Positions 1 through 10,373 of a stretch of 64,000 nt of DNA are shown piece by piece (position 1 is the first letter of the stretch; every line of letters starts with the position of its first letter). Under the pieces are notes generated by a model. That model saw nothing but the letters and a program-made list of their open reading frames with translations, ran no database searches and was not told the origin of the DNA. The stretch covers positions 23,430,572 through 23,494,571 of the forward strand of contig CM044879.1 of the NCBI GenBank assembly GCA_024500155.1, in the 5' to 3' direction. The translations under genes were made by a program, and so were the position numbers. The stretch comes from Chenopodium formosanum (taxonomy: Eukaryota; Streptophyta; Magnoliopsida; Caryophyllales; Amaranthaceae).

Positions 1-57
1 AACAGGTTGTGTTTCTAGAACTTGTATACTTCTTATTCATATTAAACTTCTTGTAGT

Positions 58-835
58 TCATATTCTTTTGAACTTTCTAACTAGCATTGCCATTTCTTCC
101 TCATCAGCTTCCGATTCCTCTAAGTCTTGAGCCTTAAGAGCAAGACTCTTGTTCTTAGAACTTTCAGAATTGGAACTCAGGTGAATTTCATGAGTCATCA
201 ATGATCCAGCTAGTTGTTTCATGTTAAACTTCGTGAAGTCCTTGGCTTCTTGCATGGCAGTTACCTTGGATCTCCAACGTTCATCTTGTGGTAGGCTCCT
301 TAAGATCTTCCTAGCCTGTTCATCAATAGTAATGTGTCTGCCAAGGGAGTTCAATTCATTAATAATATCATTGAACCTAGTAAACATTTCCTCTATAGAT
401 TCCTTTGATTGCATTTCAAACCTTTCATATCTAGACATCAATAAATCAATTTTAGAACATTTTACCTCATTGGTACCTTCATGAGTTACCTCTAGTAGAT
501 CCTAAATCTTTTTTGCAGACTTGCATCCCATGATACGATTATGTTCATGTGGTCTAAGTCCACAATGCAAATACTTTATAGCTAAAGCATTTAATTCAAG
601 TTTCTGATAGTCTTCCATATCATAATCAGAAATAAGTTTAGGAACTACCTCGTTCTTGTCATTGGTTGCAGTTATTTTAAAATCACCAGTTTCAATAACA
701 CGCCAAACCTGGTAATTTACAGCCTTGATAAAGATCTCCATCCTGTTCTTCCAGTATGTGTAAAACTTACCATTGAATATGGGTGGACGTTGGATGGAAT
801 ACCCTTCTTCTAGTTTCTCCTTGTAATTTATCTCT
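58..835 (-). pseudogene. Copia retrotransposon gag (UBN2/DUF4219 type), broken
   Basis: This is the nucleocapsid-precursor part of a Ty1/Copia element. Reading leftwards, the N-terminal part contains FNGKFYTYWKNRME and QVWRVIE, typical of the DUF4219/UBN2 gag family. The second half contains MSRYERFEMQ, IDEQARKILRSLP and KVTAMQEAKD. Both halves are in one frame and are separated only by a TAG stop at about 502-504, where the family normally has Trp (I-W-D). The frame then stops again at 58-60, before the zinc knuckle. No clear start ATG is seen in frame near 835. The element continues to the left of the window. The family assignment is secure and the copy is non-functional. Confidence 0.85.
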
Positions 836-868
836 CCATAAATTACTCAGCAAAGTTATCTGCTTACA

Positions 869-893
869 CGTGAGAACCTTGCTCTGATACCAA
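869..893 (-). other. Primer binding site of the Copia element
   Basis: On the minus strand this reads TGGTATCAGAGC followed by AAGG. That is the usual complement of the 3' end of initiator tRNA-Met, used by plant Copia elements to prime reverse transcription. It sits between the LTR (from 895) and gag, in the right order and orientation. Confidence 0.85.
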
Positions 894-894
894 T

Positions 895-2157
895 TGTTAG
901 TTGAGACGATTAATACAAGAGAGGGGGTGAATTGTATCGAGTTCCTAATTACTACTTTTTGTGGATTAATAAACAATGCATATAGGAACTTGCAAGCACA
1001 CACAGATTTTGCGAGGAAACCTTCTAGGGCCCAACGGGAAGTAAAACCTCGACCCTGCCTTAGGGATTTCAAACACACAAACCCGACTATAATAGGGTAA
1101 ATACCAAGCTACATCCTATCAGGCACGGACCTTTAGTTTCACAAGTTCCTCACTGGACTTGCTACTTGATAGGACCCTATCCTACCCAACCTAAGCACCA
1201 CACTTAGATTCACTCGTACTGCCAAATTACTACACGTACTGCCAAGGTACATACTCTCAGCCTCACCAAGAAGCTTACAAAACTGTGTATAAAATAAACA
1301 ATGAACTCACCCAAATAACCCAACCCAATACAAATGTACGACACCTAGTATGTTAGGCAAGCAATGCATGAAATTCGAAACTAATATGAAAAGTTAGAAG
1401 CTTGGTAAATTTACTCAATTACGCACAATGATGTCTTCACGCATGAACTCGCAAAAACCAAAAACCATTTTGCTCTCTACTATTTATACAAGTCATACTC
1501 GTATAGAAACTAGGTTTTCTAAAAGATAGATAAGTTAACTTAACTTATCTTTAAAACACGGTTTTACGTAAATCAAGTGAATACAATCTTTTCCGAAAAA
1601 TAAAGATAAAAAGATATTTTGTTAAAAAGAATTATTTTTTTAACAAACCGATTTAATGAAAAGAAAACATTTAGAAAATCATTTCCTAAAATCTATCTTT
1701 TATTACTTTCCGTATTATTTTATTTACCAAGCCAACTTGTCACGCTTCTAATAAATTTTGTGTAATAACCAACTTAACATATTAACAATAATCTAGAAGA
1801 CAAAGATCTTAACTAAATTAATAGTTGCGCCGCGCTTTTGTTCAAGTAGATTACTTGGGCTCCAAGCTTGTTAAGTTCCACCAAAGAACCTCAGCTTGCT
1901 GTCTTCAAGTTCCTATTAGGGAACTCAGTTCTTGTTAGAGAACTCTTCTTCTAATTTGTTTAACCTCTTTGATAAAGATCTCTTCATGTCTTCTTAGTTC
2001 CAGCTACTTCTACCATCACCATGATCAACTTCACCTAAAATAATCAAACACTTGAAAACCTTTATTAGTCGAGTTTGCTTTTGTTTAAGTTCCTCATCAT
2101 CAAAACCTTTATGCTTCAACAATCTCTTCAACGAGTCTTGCGGATTCAAAATCTGTT
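895..2157 (-). repeat. LTR of the Copia element (outer border uncertain)
   Basis: The LTR begins next to the primer binding site with TGTTAGTTGAGACG on the plus strand, which is its 3' end in element orientation. It is AT-rich with no host gene. The outer part (1830-2150) keeps the repeated short AAGTTCC / GAACTC phrases of such LTRs. It appears to run to about 2157, where Gypsy coding sequence starts abruptly, so the outer TG end seems to be lost. No target duplication was found. Confidence 0.6.
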
Positions 2158-2891
2158 ATGCTTCTTTGTAACGGCAATGAGAATACCCTCTTGTACAATT
2201 GCCCTTGATGCATGATGAGCCACACGCTATCCTTTTTTTTAGCTTCCTGGATTCTCTCTTATCAACTAGCAATGCTCCATATAGGAGATATCCCAATATC
2301 TTATCATACCACTGATTGTCATTGTCAACAAAACGAATTTCCTCCGACATTTCATAAATACTTCTCTGCTTCAAGACCTCAACCAAAACTATTCTTTCCA
2401 GGTCGTTAAAGCTTGAACCGGCCAACCTTGCCGAAGCATAAGCTTGTGTATTTTGTGCTCTCGGCACTAGCTTCACCTCGAAATATTGCAACTGCATGCG
2501 CTGTTAACTTATTAATCTTTTCAAGATACTTTATCATTGTTGACTCCCGTGCTTCATACTCCCCAATAAACTAGCTGGACACTAATTGAGAATCAGTTGT
2601 TAAGACTAGCCGCTTTTCTTTTGCCGCTATTGATAACTGAATACCAGCTATGGTTGCCTCATATTCAGCATCGTTGTTGGTAGCCTTGAGTTTAAATTTC
2701 AGAGCAAGTTCAAAAGTTTTTCCAGCTGGGGCTGTTATCACAATACTTGCCCCAGATCTAGTTGATGTCGCTGAACCATCCACTGATACCTGCCATGTTA
2801 CCAACTCTTCTTCTTCATTATTATATGAAGTTTCCACAATGAAATCCGATAAGGCCTGTGCCTTAATCGATATTCTCGGCTTATAATGCAT
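2156..2891 (-). pseudogene. Second (archaeal-type) RNase H of the Gypsy element
   Basis: The first segment (2571-2891) contains VDGSATSTRSGASIVI, with the first catalytic Asp in the VDGS context. NNDAEYEATIAGI follows, carrying the catalytic Glu, and then LTTDSQLV with the second Asp. After a frameshift the C-terminal part (2156-2497) contains VPRAQNTQAYASARLA, matching the family pattern with an Asp/Ala change. This layout is the extra RNase H of Tat elements. The reading frame is broken, so no activity is expected. Confidence 0.8.
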
Positions 2892-2897
2892 CTCCTA

Positions 2898-3365
2898 CTA
2901 CGATAACTCCACTGCTTGTTTCAGTAATCGTCCCGATGTATTATTCTTTTGCAATGATTTTTCAAGTGGATGATTTGTTAGTGTCTCTATCGGATGATCA
3001 TCAAAGTAAAGCCTCAGCTTTTTGGGCGCAGTCACCACTTCTAATGCCATTTTATCTATTACTGGATATCTGCGTTCAGCTGCATTCAAGACATGACTAA
3101 CAAAGTATATCGACATTTGTTGTTTCTTTCTCTCCACTAACAACACTACAACTATAGTTTTTGGTGAGGCTAAAATGTATAACAGCAGTAGTTCACCTCG
3201 TTCTGGCCTTGCAACTGTTAGAAGGGACCTCAAATGAATTCTCACCACCTCTAAAGCTTTAGTTTGCTCCTTTCCCCATTCAAAAGTTTTATTTTGCTGT
3301 AATACCACGAAAAAGGGGAGTGCTTTATCAACTGACTTGCTGATAAATCGAGTTAACCCTGCCAT
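2898..3365 (-). pseudogene. Gypsy RT connection and first RNase H
   Basis: MAGLTRFISKSVDKALPF and FEWGKEQTKALE belong to the segment linking reverse transcriptase to RNase H in Ty3/Gypsy polyproteins. ISMSIYFVSHVL-like and AERRYPVIDKMALEVV segments mark the first RNase H. It lies in the same frame as the second RNase H and a different frame from the reverse transcriptase upstream. The catalytic Asp context is degraded (LLYILAS where LYLAVS is typical). Confidence 0.8.
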
Positions 3366-3640
3366 TCTACTCGTTAACCTCTGTATATCTCAAATAGTTT
3401 TTGGCTGCTTCATCTCAAGGATTGCATTCACCTTATCAGGATTTGTATCAATACCTCGTTCACTGACCATAAAGCCTAAAAAATTTCCTAATCGAACCCT
3501 AAAGACACAGTTTTCTGGTTCAACTTCATCTGATATTGCCGTAAAGTCTCAAATGTTTCTCTCAAGTCAGCTATGTGGTCCTCTTTCAATATGCTTTTTA
3601 CACCTCCACATTTCGTCCCTTTTATTTCTAAAAGATTTTA

Positions 3641-4314
3641 TCAACCATCTTTTGGTAAGTTACCCCTGCATTTTTTTAACCTAAACGGCATATCCTTGTA
3701 GCAATAAACCCCAACATCTGTTATAAACGCCGTTTTTGCCCTATTCCACTTGTGAAGACTGACCTGATGATATCTGGAGAACGCATCTAAGAAACTGAGA
3801 ATTGCATGGCCAAAAGTGGAATCTACTAGCCCGTCTATCCGAGAAAATTGATAACAATCCTTAGGGCAAGCCTTGTTCAAGTCCGTGAAATCTACATACA
3901 TTCGCCACTTTCCTGTTGGCTTTCTCACCATCACGACATTTGCCAACCATTCTAGGTATGTGCAAGGCTTTATGAACCCTGCCGCTAAGAGTTTATTACC
4001 TCTGCCTTTATTGCTTCAATCTTCTCTATTGAGAAATTACGCTTCTTTTGTCTTATCGGCCTGAACTTTCTATCAACAATTAGCCTATGTTCCATTACCT
4101 TAGGATATATCCCACACATCTCACTTTCCGAGAACGCAAAGACATCTACATTCTCCCGCAACAAACCGATCAAATGACATCTCATATTAACATCCATATC
4201 TGCCCCAACCTTCACTGTTCGACTCGGATCACCTGGTTCAACTTGCACTGTTTCTCCCCCTGGTGATGGCCTTGGTGTAGTTTCTGGCCTTGTGTCAAAG
4301 TTTTCCATTGACAT
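3641..4314 (-). pseudogene. Gypsy reverse transcriptase fragment
   Basis: The upstream part (3985-4314) has LLRENVDVFAFSESEMCGI and RPIRQKKRNFSIEKIEAI, the lead-in to plant Gypsy reverse transcriptase. The downstream part (3641-3946) has NVVMVRKPTGKWRMYVDFTDL and LNKACPKDCY, then LDAFSRYHQVSL and KTAFITDVGVYCYKDMPF. A frameshift separates the two parts. The YxDD catalytic box is not seen in frame, and sequence between 3641 and 3365 is poorly preserved. Confidence 0.85.
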
Positions 4315-4368
4315 ATCCTGTACTGTCGGTTCCCTTTCTTTTTTAGGGTTACTCAGTATCGGACCATC

Positions 4369-4899
4369 TTACACTGGATTCTTTAATGCCGTTACATAGC
4401 ACGACTTTGCCATTACTTGTCCCCCATGCACCTTTTCAACAATTCCCAAATTTGACATATAGGCTATCGTCAGATGATAAGTTGATACTACTGCTTGCAC
4501 ATCATGTATTATCGGTCTTCCGATAATAGAATTATATGCCAATGGTACATTAACCAATAGGAACTCTGCCATCACGTCCCTTGCTGCTGGCCCATCACCC
4601 AACTACACCTGTAAAGCAATGCTCCCTTATGGTCTTACCATTGATCCATTAAATTTAATCACTGGGTAAGATACCTGTGTTAGATATTGCCTTCCAATCA
4701 TCATTTCATTAAAAGCTTTCATGAACAGTACATTTGTTGAGCCACCTCCATCTACCAAGACTCTTTTAATATCAGCTCCATTTACTTTTATTATCAAAAC
4801 TAACGGATCATCATGATGAAAGATAATTCCCCTTGCATCTTCTTTTGTGAACATCACGTCAGGAATACTAGTAGGTTGGGGACGGCTATCGGCATCCAA
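4369..4899 (-). pseudogene. Gypsy aspartic protease region
   Basis: The segment 4627-4899 contains FTKEDARGIIFHHDDPLVL and VLVDGGGSTNVLF. The latter is the active-site region, with VDGGSSTN-like sequence in the plant Tat family. 4369-4602 continues with FLLVNVPLAYNSIIGRP, the conserved C-terminal part of the protease domain. Both are in one frame and separated by a stop. It would process the gag-pol polyprotein in an active element. Confidence 0.8.
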
Positions 4900-5025
4900 G
4901 GCATTGATTATATGTCAGTGTTCTGACAGATGCTTTCTAGCCCCACTTATTGTTCCTCCATGCACTGGTCCCCCATTTATCGCATCAACCCTTTTCCCAG
5001 TTGACAACGGCGGCAAGCCTCCATC

Positions 5026-6395
5026 TCATTGTCGGACTATTCCACCTTGTGGCCTTTCAAGCCTTGCTTCTATCTGCTGGCGCTCTATGTGCCGATATGG
5101 TGGAGGTTGATTTCCCCTTGTATTCAACTGATATTGAGTCAAGTGACCTTTTCTTATCAGCTCTTCAATTTTATCCTTCAACTGTGTGCACTCTTCAGTA
5201 TAATGGCTTACATCTTGGTGAAACATACAATACTTCTTAACATCTCTTGGCCTTGCTTTCATTGGTATCGGCCTTGTCCACCCTTCCTTATTCTGATTTA
5301 CTTAATATATAACTGCTCTCGACGTATTCAGTGGTGTATATGTACAGCACCGCATTAGGGGCTTTGCAGCCCTGACCTCCTACCGACTTCTTCCTTCCCT
5401 TATTGGGGCCGAGGCTCTCGGCCTTCCACTTCTTGAAGTTGCTCCCTCAGTTGGATATTGCACTGTATTGGCCGGAACATTCCTGCCACTTGTTTTCGTC
5501 AATTCTTCACTTTTTATGTAGTCATGTGCCTTATTAAAGGCTGCCACTAACGTTGGTAAACTCTTTCTGGTCAGATAACGCTTGAAATCAGAATTATTCA
5601 AGCTGTTCATCAATGCCATAACGGCTATTTCTTGCTGCAATTTGGAATTATATTTGCTTCATTATTAAACCTTCTAATGAAGTCCCTCAAAGACTCATTC
5701 GACCTTTGTTCCAACGCCATCAATTCACCAGAAGTTCTCTGCTGTGCACTATTGCTGATATATTGTATCAATAACAATTTTGTCAGCTTCTCAAAGCTAT
5801 CTATTGTATCATTTCCCAGATTATTGAACCAATCTGCTGCAGCTCCAGTTCAAGTAGTCGGTAAAACCTTACACCAAACGGCATCCGAGTTGGTGTACAA
5901 TATCATATGCCCCTCATAAGACGTTGTATATCAGCTTGGATCCCCTCTTCCATCATATCTACATGTCGACATTTTAATTTTCTCCATCGGCTGATCCAAG
6001 ATACTTTGTGCAAACAGTGATGCCCTTAGCCGGACCACATTTTTTACTACCTGCCCTTCAACTTGGGAACTTCTTTGCCGCTGACTTCTAGAACTAACGG
6101 CATGGCTTGAGGATTGAGCTTCCCTTTCCCTCGGTGTCGTATTTGTCCTTGCCGGCGACTCCTCTTGGCGGTGCCTTGGTGAGTTTAATGCCTGGTTGAA
6201 TAGACCACTAAGATTAGCAATCGGCACTCCTCCTCCAACCTGAGCGGCCTCAGTTTCCTTCCTTTTTCTACTCGTTGCACTCATCACTCTAGCTGCTATC
6301 TCCAAATCCTCCGATGTAAACTCACCCATAGGGTTTGCAACTGTCCTAACTTGCCTTTCTAGGGTTAACGACATATGGAACTGGTTATCTTCCAA
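5026..6395 (-). pseudogene. Gypsy gag, broken
   Basis: There are three recognisable pieces. 5931-6395 is the charged N-terminal part and ends in YDGRGDPS, a hallmark of the start of the gag core in this lineage. 5380-5640 contains LTRKSLPTLVAAFNKAHDYI. 5026-5262 contains KKYCMFHQDVSHYTEEC, a Cys/His motif near the gag C-terminus. The pieces are separated by a frameshift (between the first two) and by stops. 5640-5930 holds the intervening gag core in broken form. Confidence 0.8.
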
Positions 6396-6581
6396 AGTGT
6401 GAGTTTCATCTACGTTACTATCTCAATTCAGGATTTGTTGTTTCATTCCCAGCCATTATCCTTTGATTAACTACTCTACTAATCACAGGCGTTTCTTGAT
6501 TTCCAGCCATTACTCTGTACCTTTATTATTATTATTATTATTTTTGTGTGTGAAATTCTTGGGCGATAGAAGTGACCACTG

Positions 6582-6600
6582 CCCCCTCCTTCTAGCGCCA
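6582..6600 (-). other. Primer binding site of the Gypsy element
   Basis: On the minus strand this reads TGGCGCTAGAAGGAGGGGG, directly after the LTR end at 6604 with a 3-base gap. TGGCGCTAGAAGGAGGG-type sites are common in plant Tat-type Gypsy elements. It sets the orientation and LTR border. Confidence 0.75.
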
Positions 6601-6603
6601 AAT

Positions 6604-7050
6604 TGATTCTATCAGGTTCCGACAACCCGAGAATCCAAGTCCGAGATCCGAGATGCTCCTATCGTCTGATTAAGAACCTACACAGAGAATAGAGATTAGC
6701 TTACCCCAAAGTGATCCGGGGACACCACTCTAATGGTAAAGTTAGAAAGTGTTTAAGAATAAGATAAGAAGTTATGAAGAGAGAGAAAGTAGAGAGAGAC
6801 TAATAAATGCTAACCTTAATTATGAGGTTAAACCTGGTATTTATAACACTTCCAAATGACAGGTGGCTACATGGAATGTAGAGTTCTTCTCGCCAAGTGT
6901 CAAGCTGCTACTACCACGTGCTAAACACCGACAAGCCGACATGTCTACTTTATATAAGGATATCAGCATATTTGATAGCTGTTGTGGATCCATACCCGTA
7001 TTTATTAAGATGTCGTCCCGTTTCCATATCTCTTCATACAGAAACTAAAT
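6604..7050 (-). repeat. 5' LTR of the Gypsy element (outer border approximate)
   Basis: The plus-strand start TGATTCTATCAGG lies 3 bases from the primer binding site. The region holds a promoter-like TATA box on the minus strand (6838-6845), suitably placed for transcription into gag. The outer end is not marked by a clear CA plus target duplication; about 7050 is an estimate from composition. Confidence 0.6.
6838..6845 (-). promoter_or_regulatory. TATA box inside the Gypsy LTR
   Basis: TATAAATA on the minus strand, about 235 bases upstream of the LTR/primer-site border. The position fits a U3 promoter driving the element towards gag. Confidence 0.5.
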
Positions 7051-7941
7051 AGTAATCAAGAAATCTTTTAATTAATGTATTTATAGTTTTTATCTATTTC
7101 TCTAGTAATATGAATAGTTGTATGTAGTATCTATTTTTAAAGTAGTGCCTATTTTACTCATAATTATGTAATGCTTTTTTTATCCTCTGAAAATAAGTTT
7201 ATACTTGTTTTTATCAAATGTACTGAATTAATAAGTTACAAATGAGTATTATTATCATTGGGTATGATTGAGAAGTCATGACAATGAAGGTCTAATGACG
7301 ACGGTTGAGAGTTCGGATGATCGATGATTATTGGAAAATAAGTGAGATGATTAAGGATGATCGAATTAGGTGACTAAGCTATTATGTCTAGCAAATGTGT
7401 TTACTCCGTATGTATGACAATTATGTCTGATTATTATGAGTGCACGTGTGTAATCTTAATGGCATGTTATTGTATCACATGTATGATCGTATGATATGTT
7501 TGATATTTTGTGATTTAAAAGCATGTTATGTACAAATGACATGATATAATCTTTTATATCCTTTGTATATATTTGTAAGACTGTCGGTAAGACCGTTTGT
7601 TTTAAAGTTTATAGAGCAATGTACCACCCAAATGGGGGATGCTCTCTGCGACAAAGTCACCCAAATGGATGTCGCCGGATGTCATACTCATGTTGGAGCA
7701 GACGGTTGAATATTTAATTTTATCCGGCCATTGGACTCGTTAGGTCGCTCAAAACGTACACTTAACTGCTAAGTTTTTGGACTTTGCTTAAATTAATTAT
7801 GTGAGATTCGGTCACCTGCACATTGCACAGGCGTTGTTCCCATCAGGAGAAGTATGCAACTAAAGCAATAGATAAACAGAATTGAAAATAAAAAGGAACT
7901 TTTTCATTGATAGGCTTTTCATTTACAAAAATTTACAAGTC
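7051..7941 (-). repeat. Probable 3' untranslated region of the upstream Gypsy element
   Basis: There is no gene here. The stretch follows the integrase stop at 7942-7944 on the minus strand. It contains two similar phrases with ACCCAAATGGGGGA and CACCCAAATGGATGTC at about 7625-7680. Such phrases are typical of the non-coding tail of Tat-type elements. The matching 3' LTR was not recognised; the neighbouring Gypsy element may have replaced it. Confidence 0.4.
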
Positions 7942-9810
7942 TTAGAAGTAGTACTTTTTTAAGTTATCTGAATTCAAAGTTCTGGCTACCTGCCTGCCGT
8001 TAGGAACTTCAAGGCGGTAGGTGCCACCTCTCACTTCTTCATAGATCTAGTAGGGGCCAGTCTAATTGGGAGTCAACTTTCCTTGCTTATTGGCCCTACC
8101 GGTTGCCTCCATTTTCCGTAACACAAAGTCCCCTACTTTGAAGGGGCTCTTGTGTACTATTTTGTTGTAGGCTCTTGTCATTCTCGGACGGTAAATCTCA
8201 TTGATGAGTCTATTTTATATATATTTTATTCCTCGTTTCATGTTCATATTTTTGTTAATTTGAGCTCTGCGGAGCTATTTTTATTACTAATGTACGTTTT
8301 CTAGTGTTTTTGTAGAGTTGGTATTATTTTGTAGGAATATGCAGATTTATGACGATTCCCGAGCTTATTAAACCACTATGAAGATATTGGAGAGGGATCG
8401 TATTTTTATGACCGTATATTTAAAGCCCAAGACCGAGTTAAGAAAATTTAGTTCGGTGATTAAGGGCTCGGTATATGAAAAGGTCGAAGATTTTACAAGT
8501 TATTATTATGGACCAATTAAGGAAGAAGAATTGGGCCAAAGTTAGAGGTTCAATCATTTCCACGCTCAAGAGTCAAGCCCGAGTTTACTCCAAGCAATCG
8601 GCCCGATCGGATGAAGAATATATTATAGCTGCCTTATTTCGTGGGCCTCACTCTAGCTATTTAATGTCGGTTTCCGAATTTTATAGCTTTGTTCAAGATT
8701 CACGCAGCTATATATATATTTGAGGACTTAGATTGAGATTAGGCTTTTAGTCTTGTTTTTAAGGAATTAGTTTGCAGCTTTATTCTTTAGTTTAGTTTTT
8801 GGGTTAGAGTTGACTTTTCATATTTTCTTATCTTAATTTTGCTTCTATTTTAGTTTTGAGTAATTAGTTTTTAGTTTGACGGAACTTTGTGGTTTTGCTT
8901 ATGTTTTTATACTATTTTCTTCGTATGACTTTTAATATTATTGTTTCTTATTTGCTTACTTTAATTCTTTTATTTAATTACTTAATTTAATTGCTTATTG
9001 TTTTTAAATATGCTTTATTTAATCGCTTTGATTAGTTTACTTTTGATTATGCGTGAGTAGTTTTCTTTCTAGGGTTTGTGGGGATCCATTAATAATATGA
9101 AGGGGTAATTTATTGTTGTTAATTGTCAATGCCAGATTAATTTCCTATTGATTGATTTAATACTCTGCAACTAGATTAGCGCTGGTCTTTTATGTATGAG
9201 TTTTACAATATTGATTCGAGATTCGAGAGATGAGAATTGATGTTTAGTCTTAGTTTCAATAGGCAGGTTAATTTATAAATGGTTGAGTCGAGATTCGAGA
9301 GATGAGATTTAATACCGGTAGATTAATTATGTGATTGTAATACGTAGCGAAAGCCCTTTATGATCTGATTAATTGATACATTGATGATTGATTATTATGT
9401 TTTACCCTGGAGTATTATTTATTGGTAAACTTATGCCCTAGGTCTTTTATTCATTGTTTTCCTCCTACTTTTATTTCTCCCTACTTTTATTCTTCGTAGT
9501 ATAATTCCTTTAAATAACAACAATTTGGTTACTTAATAATTTAGATTATAATTAATTAATTAGGAATAAAAAGACTTGTTTCCCTGTGGATTCGACCCTA
9601 CTTTCCTATCTATTTTAGTTAGTGGTTTTAGGAATTACTTTTGATTAGGTGATACGACTTTAGCCTGTCACTCATGATGCAAGGCGGCATTGCCCATGTG
9701 TTCCGGGAGTGAGTCTAATGGTAGCCACATGACCTCCCAGTTTGCCTCTTCATCGTATAACATGACTCGAAGAGTCGTCATCTCCAATTGACTTCTCATA
9801 GAACCAAGAA
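7942..9810 (-). pseudogene. Gypsy integrase C-terminal region, interrupted by a solo LTR
   Basis: On the minus strand, 9810-9671 reads TTLRVMLYDEEANW and LPEHMGNAALHHE. After removing the LTR at 8202-9670 and one CTCAT copy, the frame continues as IYRPRMTRAYNKIVHKSPF, KVGDFVLRKMEATGR and GKLTPNWTGPY. It ends with GGTYRLEVPNGRQVARTLNS and NLKKYYF before a TAA at 7942-7944. This is the conserved C-terminal region of plant Gypsy integrases. One in-frame TAG follows GPY. The catalytic core is absent. Confidence 0.85.
8202..9670 (+). repeat. Solo LTR, family TGATG...TGTCA (copy A)
   Basis: It starts TGATGAGTCTATTTTATAT and ends GACTTTAGCCTGTCA. It is flanked on both sides by the 5-bp duplication CTCAT (8197-8201 and 9671-9675). 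Near the 3' end it has CCCTGTGGATTCGACCC, a phrase common at the ends of Athila/Tat-type LTRs. No internal element sequence accompanies it, so it is a solo LTR left by LTR-LTR recombination. It is homologous, in opposite orientation, to 44586-46041. Confidence 0.9.
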
Positions 9811-10373
9811 CCGACTCCTTATTAGGCCAAAGATCATTATTAAGCTCAATATGCCTAATTTGGGTTTCAAAAATAGCAACAAGAGATTCAAAAGATATAG
9901 AAGGTTGAGGTTCAACAAGAGAAGGAGTACAACCAAGGTTGGAAGAATCAATATTAAGATTATGAGCATATTCATCACAATGGGGAGTGGGGGCAATATT
10001 AAGATTATGAGCATATTCATCACAATGGGGAGTGGGGGCACAATCAAGCATGAGATTCGTCACTGGGGGAACGAAGTACATTACAAGAAGGCATGGTAAA
10101 TAGTGAAGAAAATTGAAACACACCATTAGCATCAACTTGAGCATGCACCTCATCATCATGAACTAAAGAGGAAATAGAGTTGAAATCATTTGTTCTAGGT
10201 TCACTAATGGGATCATGTGACAAATCATGGGAAATCATACTAATATGAAAAGAATCAAGACATTGCACATCAACATTAGAATCATGATTTCCCCTATTAT
10301 AAACATCCCAAGCAAACCAAACATAGTAATCCCAAGCATCATCAATTTACAATGCTCTAAATTCACCATTATG

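Larger units (their letters stand above)
2156..6600 (-). mobile_element. Decayed Ty3/Gypsy retrotransposon, Tat-type
   Basis: Domains run from right to left as gag, protease, reverse transcriptase, RNase H and a second RNase H, followed by an abrupt end at the Copia LTR near 2156. Integrase and the 3' LTR are absent. The second RNase H after the normal Gypsy RNase H is characteristic of the plant Tat lineage. At least four frameshifts and several stops separate the domains, so the copy is dead. The primer binding site and 5' LTR remain at 6582-7050. Confidence 0.85.

Noticed and set aside
767..1078. 103-codon open frame across the Copia primer site
   Set aside because: It crosses from gag leader through the primer site into the LTR, so it is a chance frame.
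7942..8201. Possible domesticated integrase-like gene
   Set aside because: Only the C-terminal tail is present, with an in-frame stop and a solo LTR inside; no catalytic core.
9671..9700. Primer binding site following LTR copy A (GGCGGCATTGCC)
   Set aside because: The bases are integrase coding sequence of the interrupted element, and the CTCAT duplication marks the LTR edge; similarity to TGGCGCCGTTGCC is coincidental.
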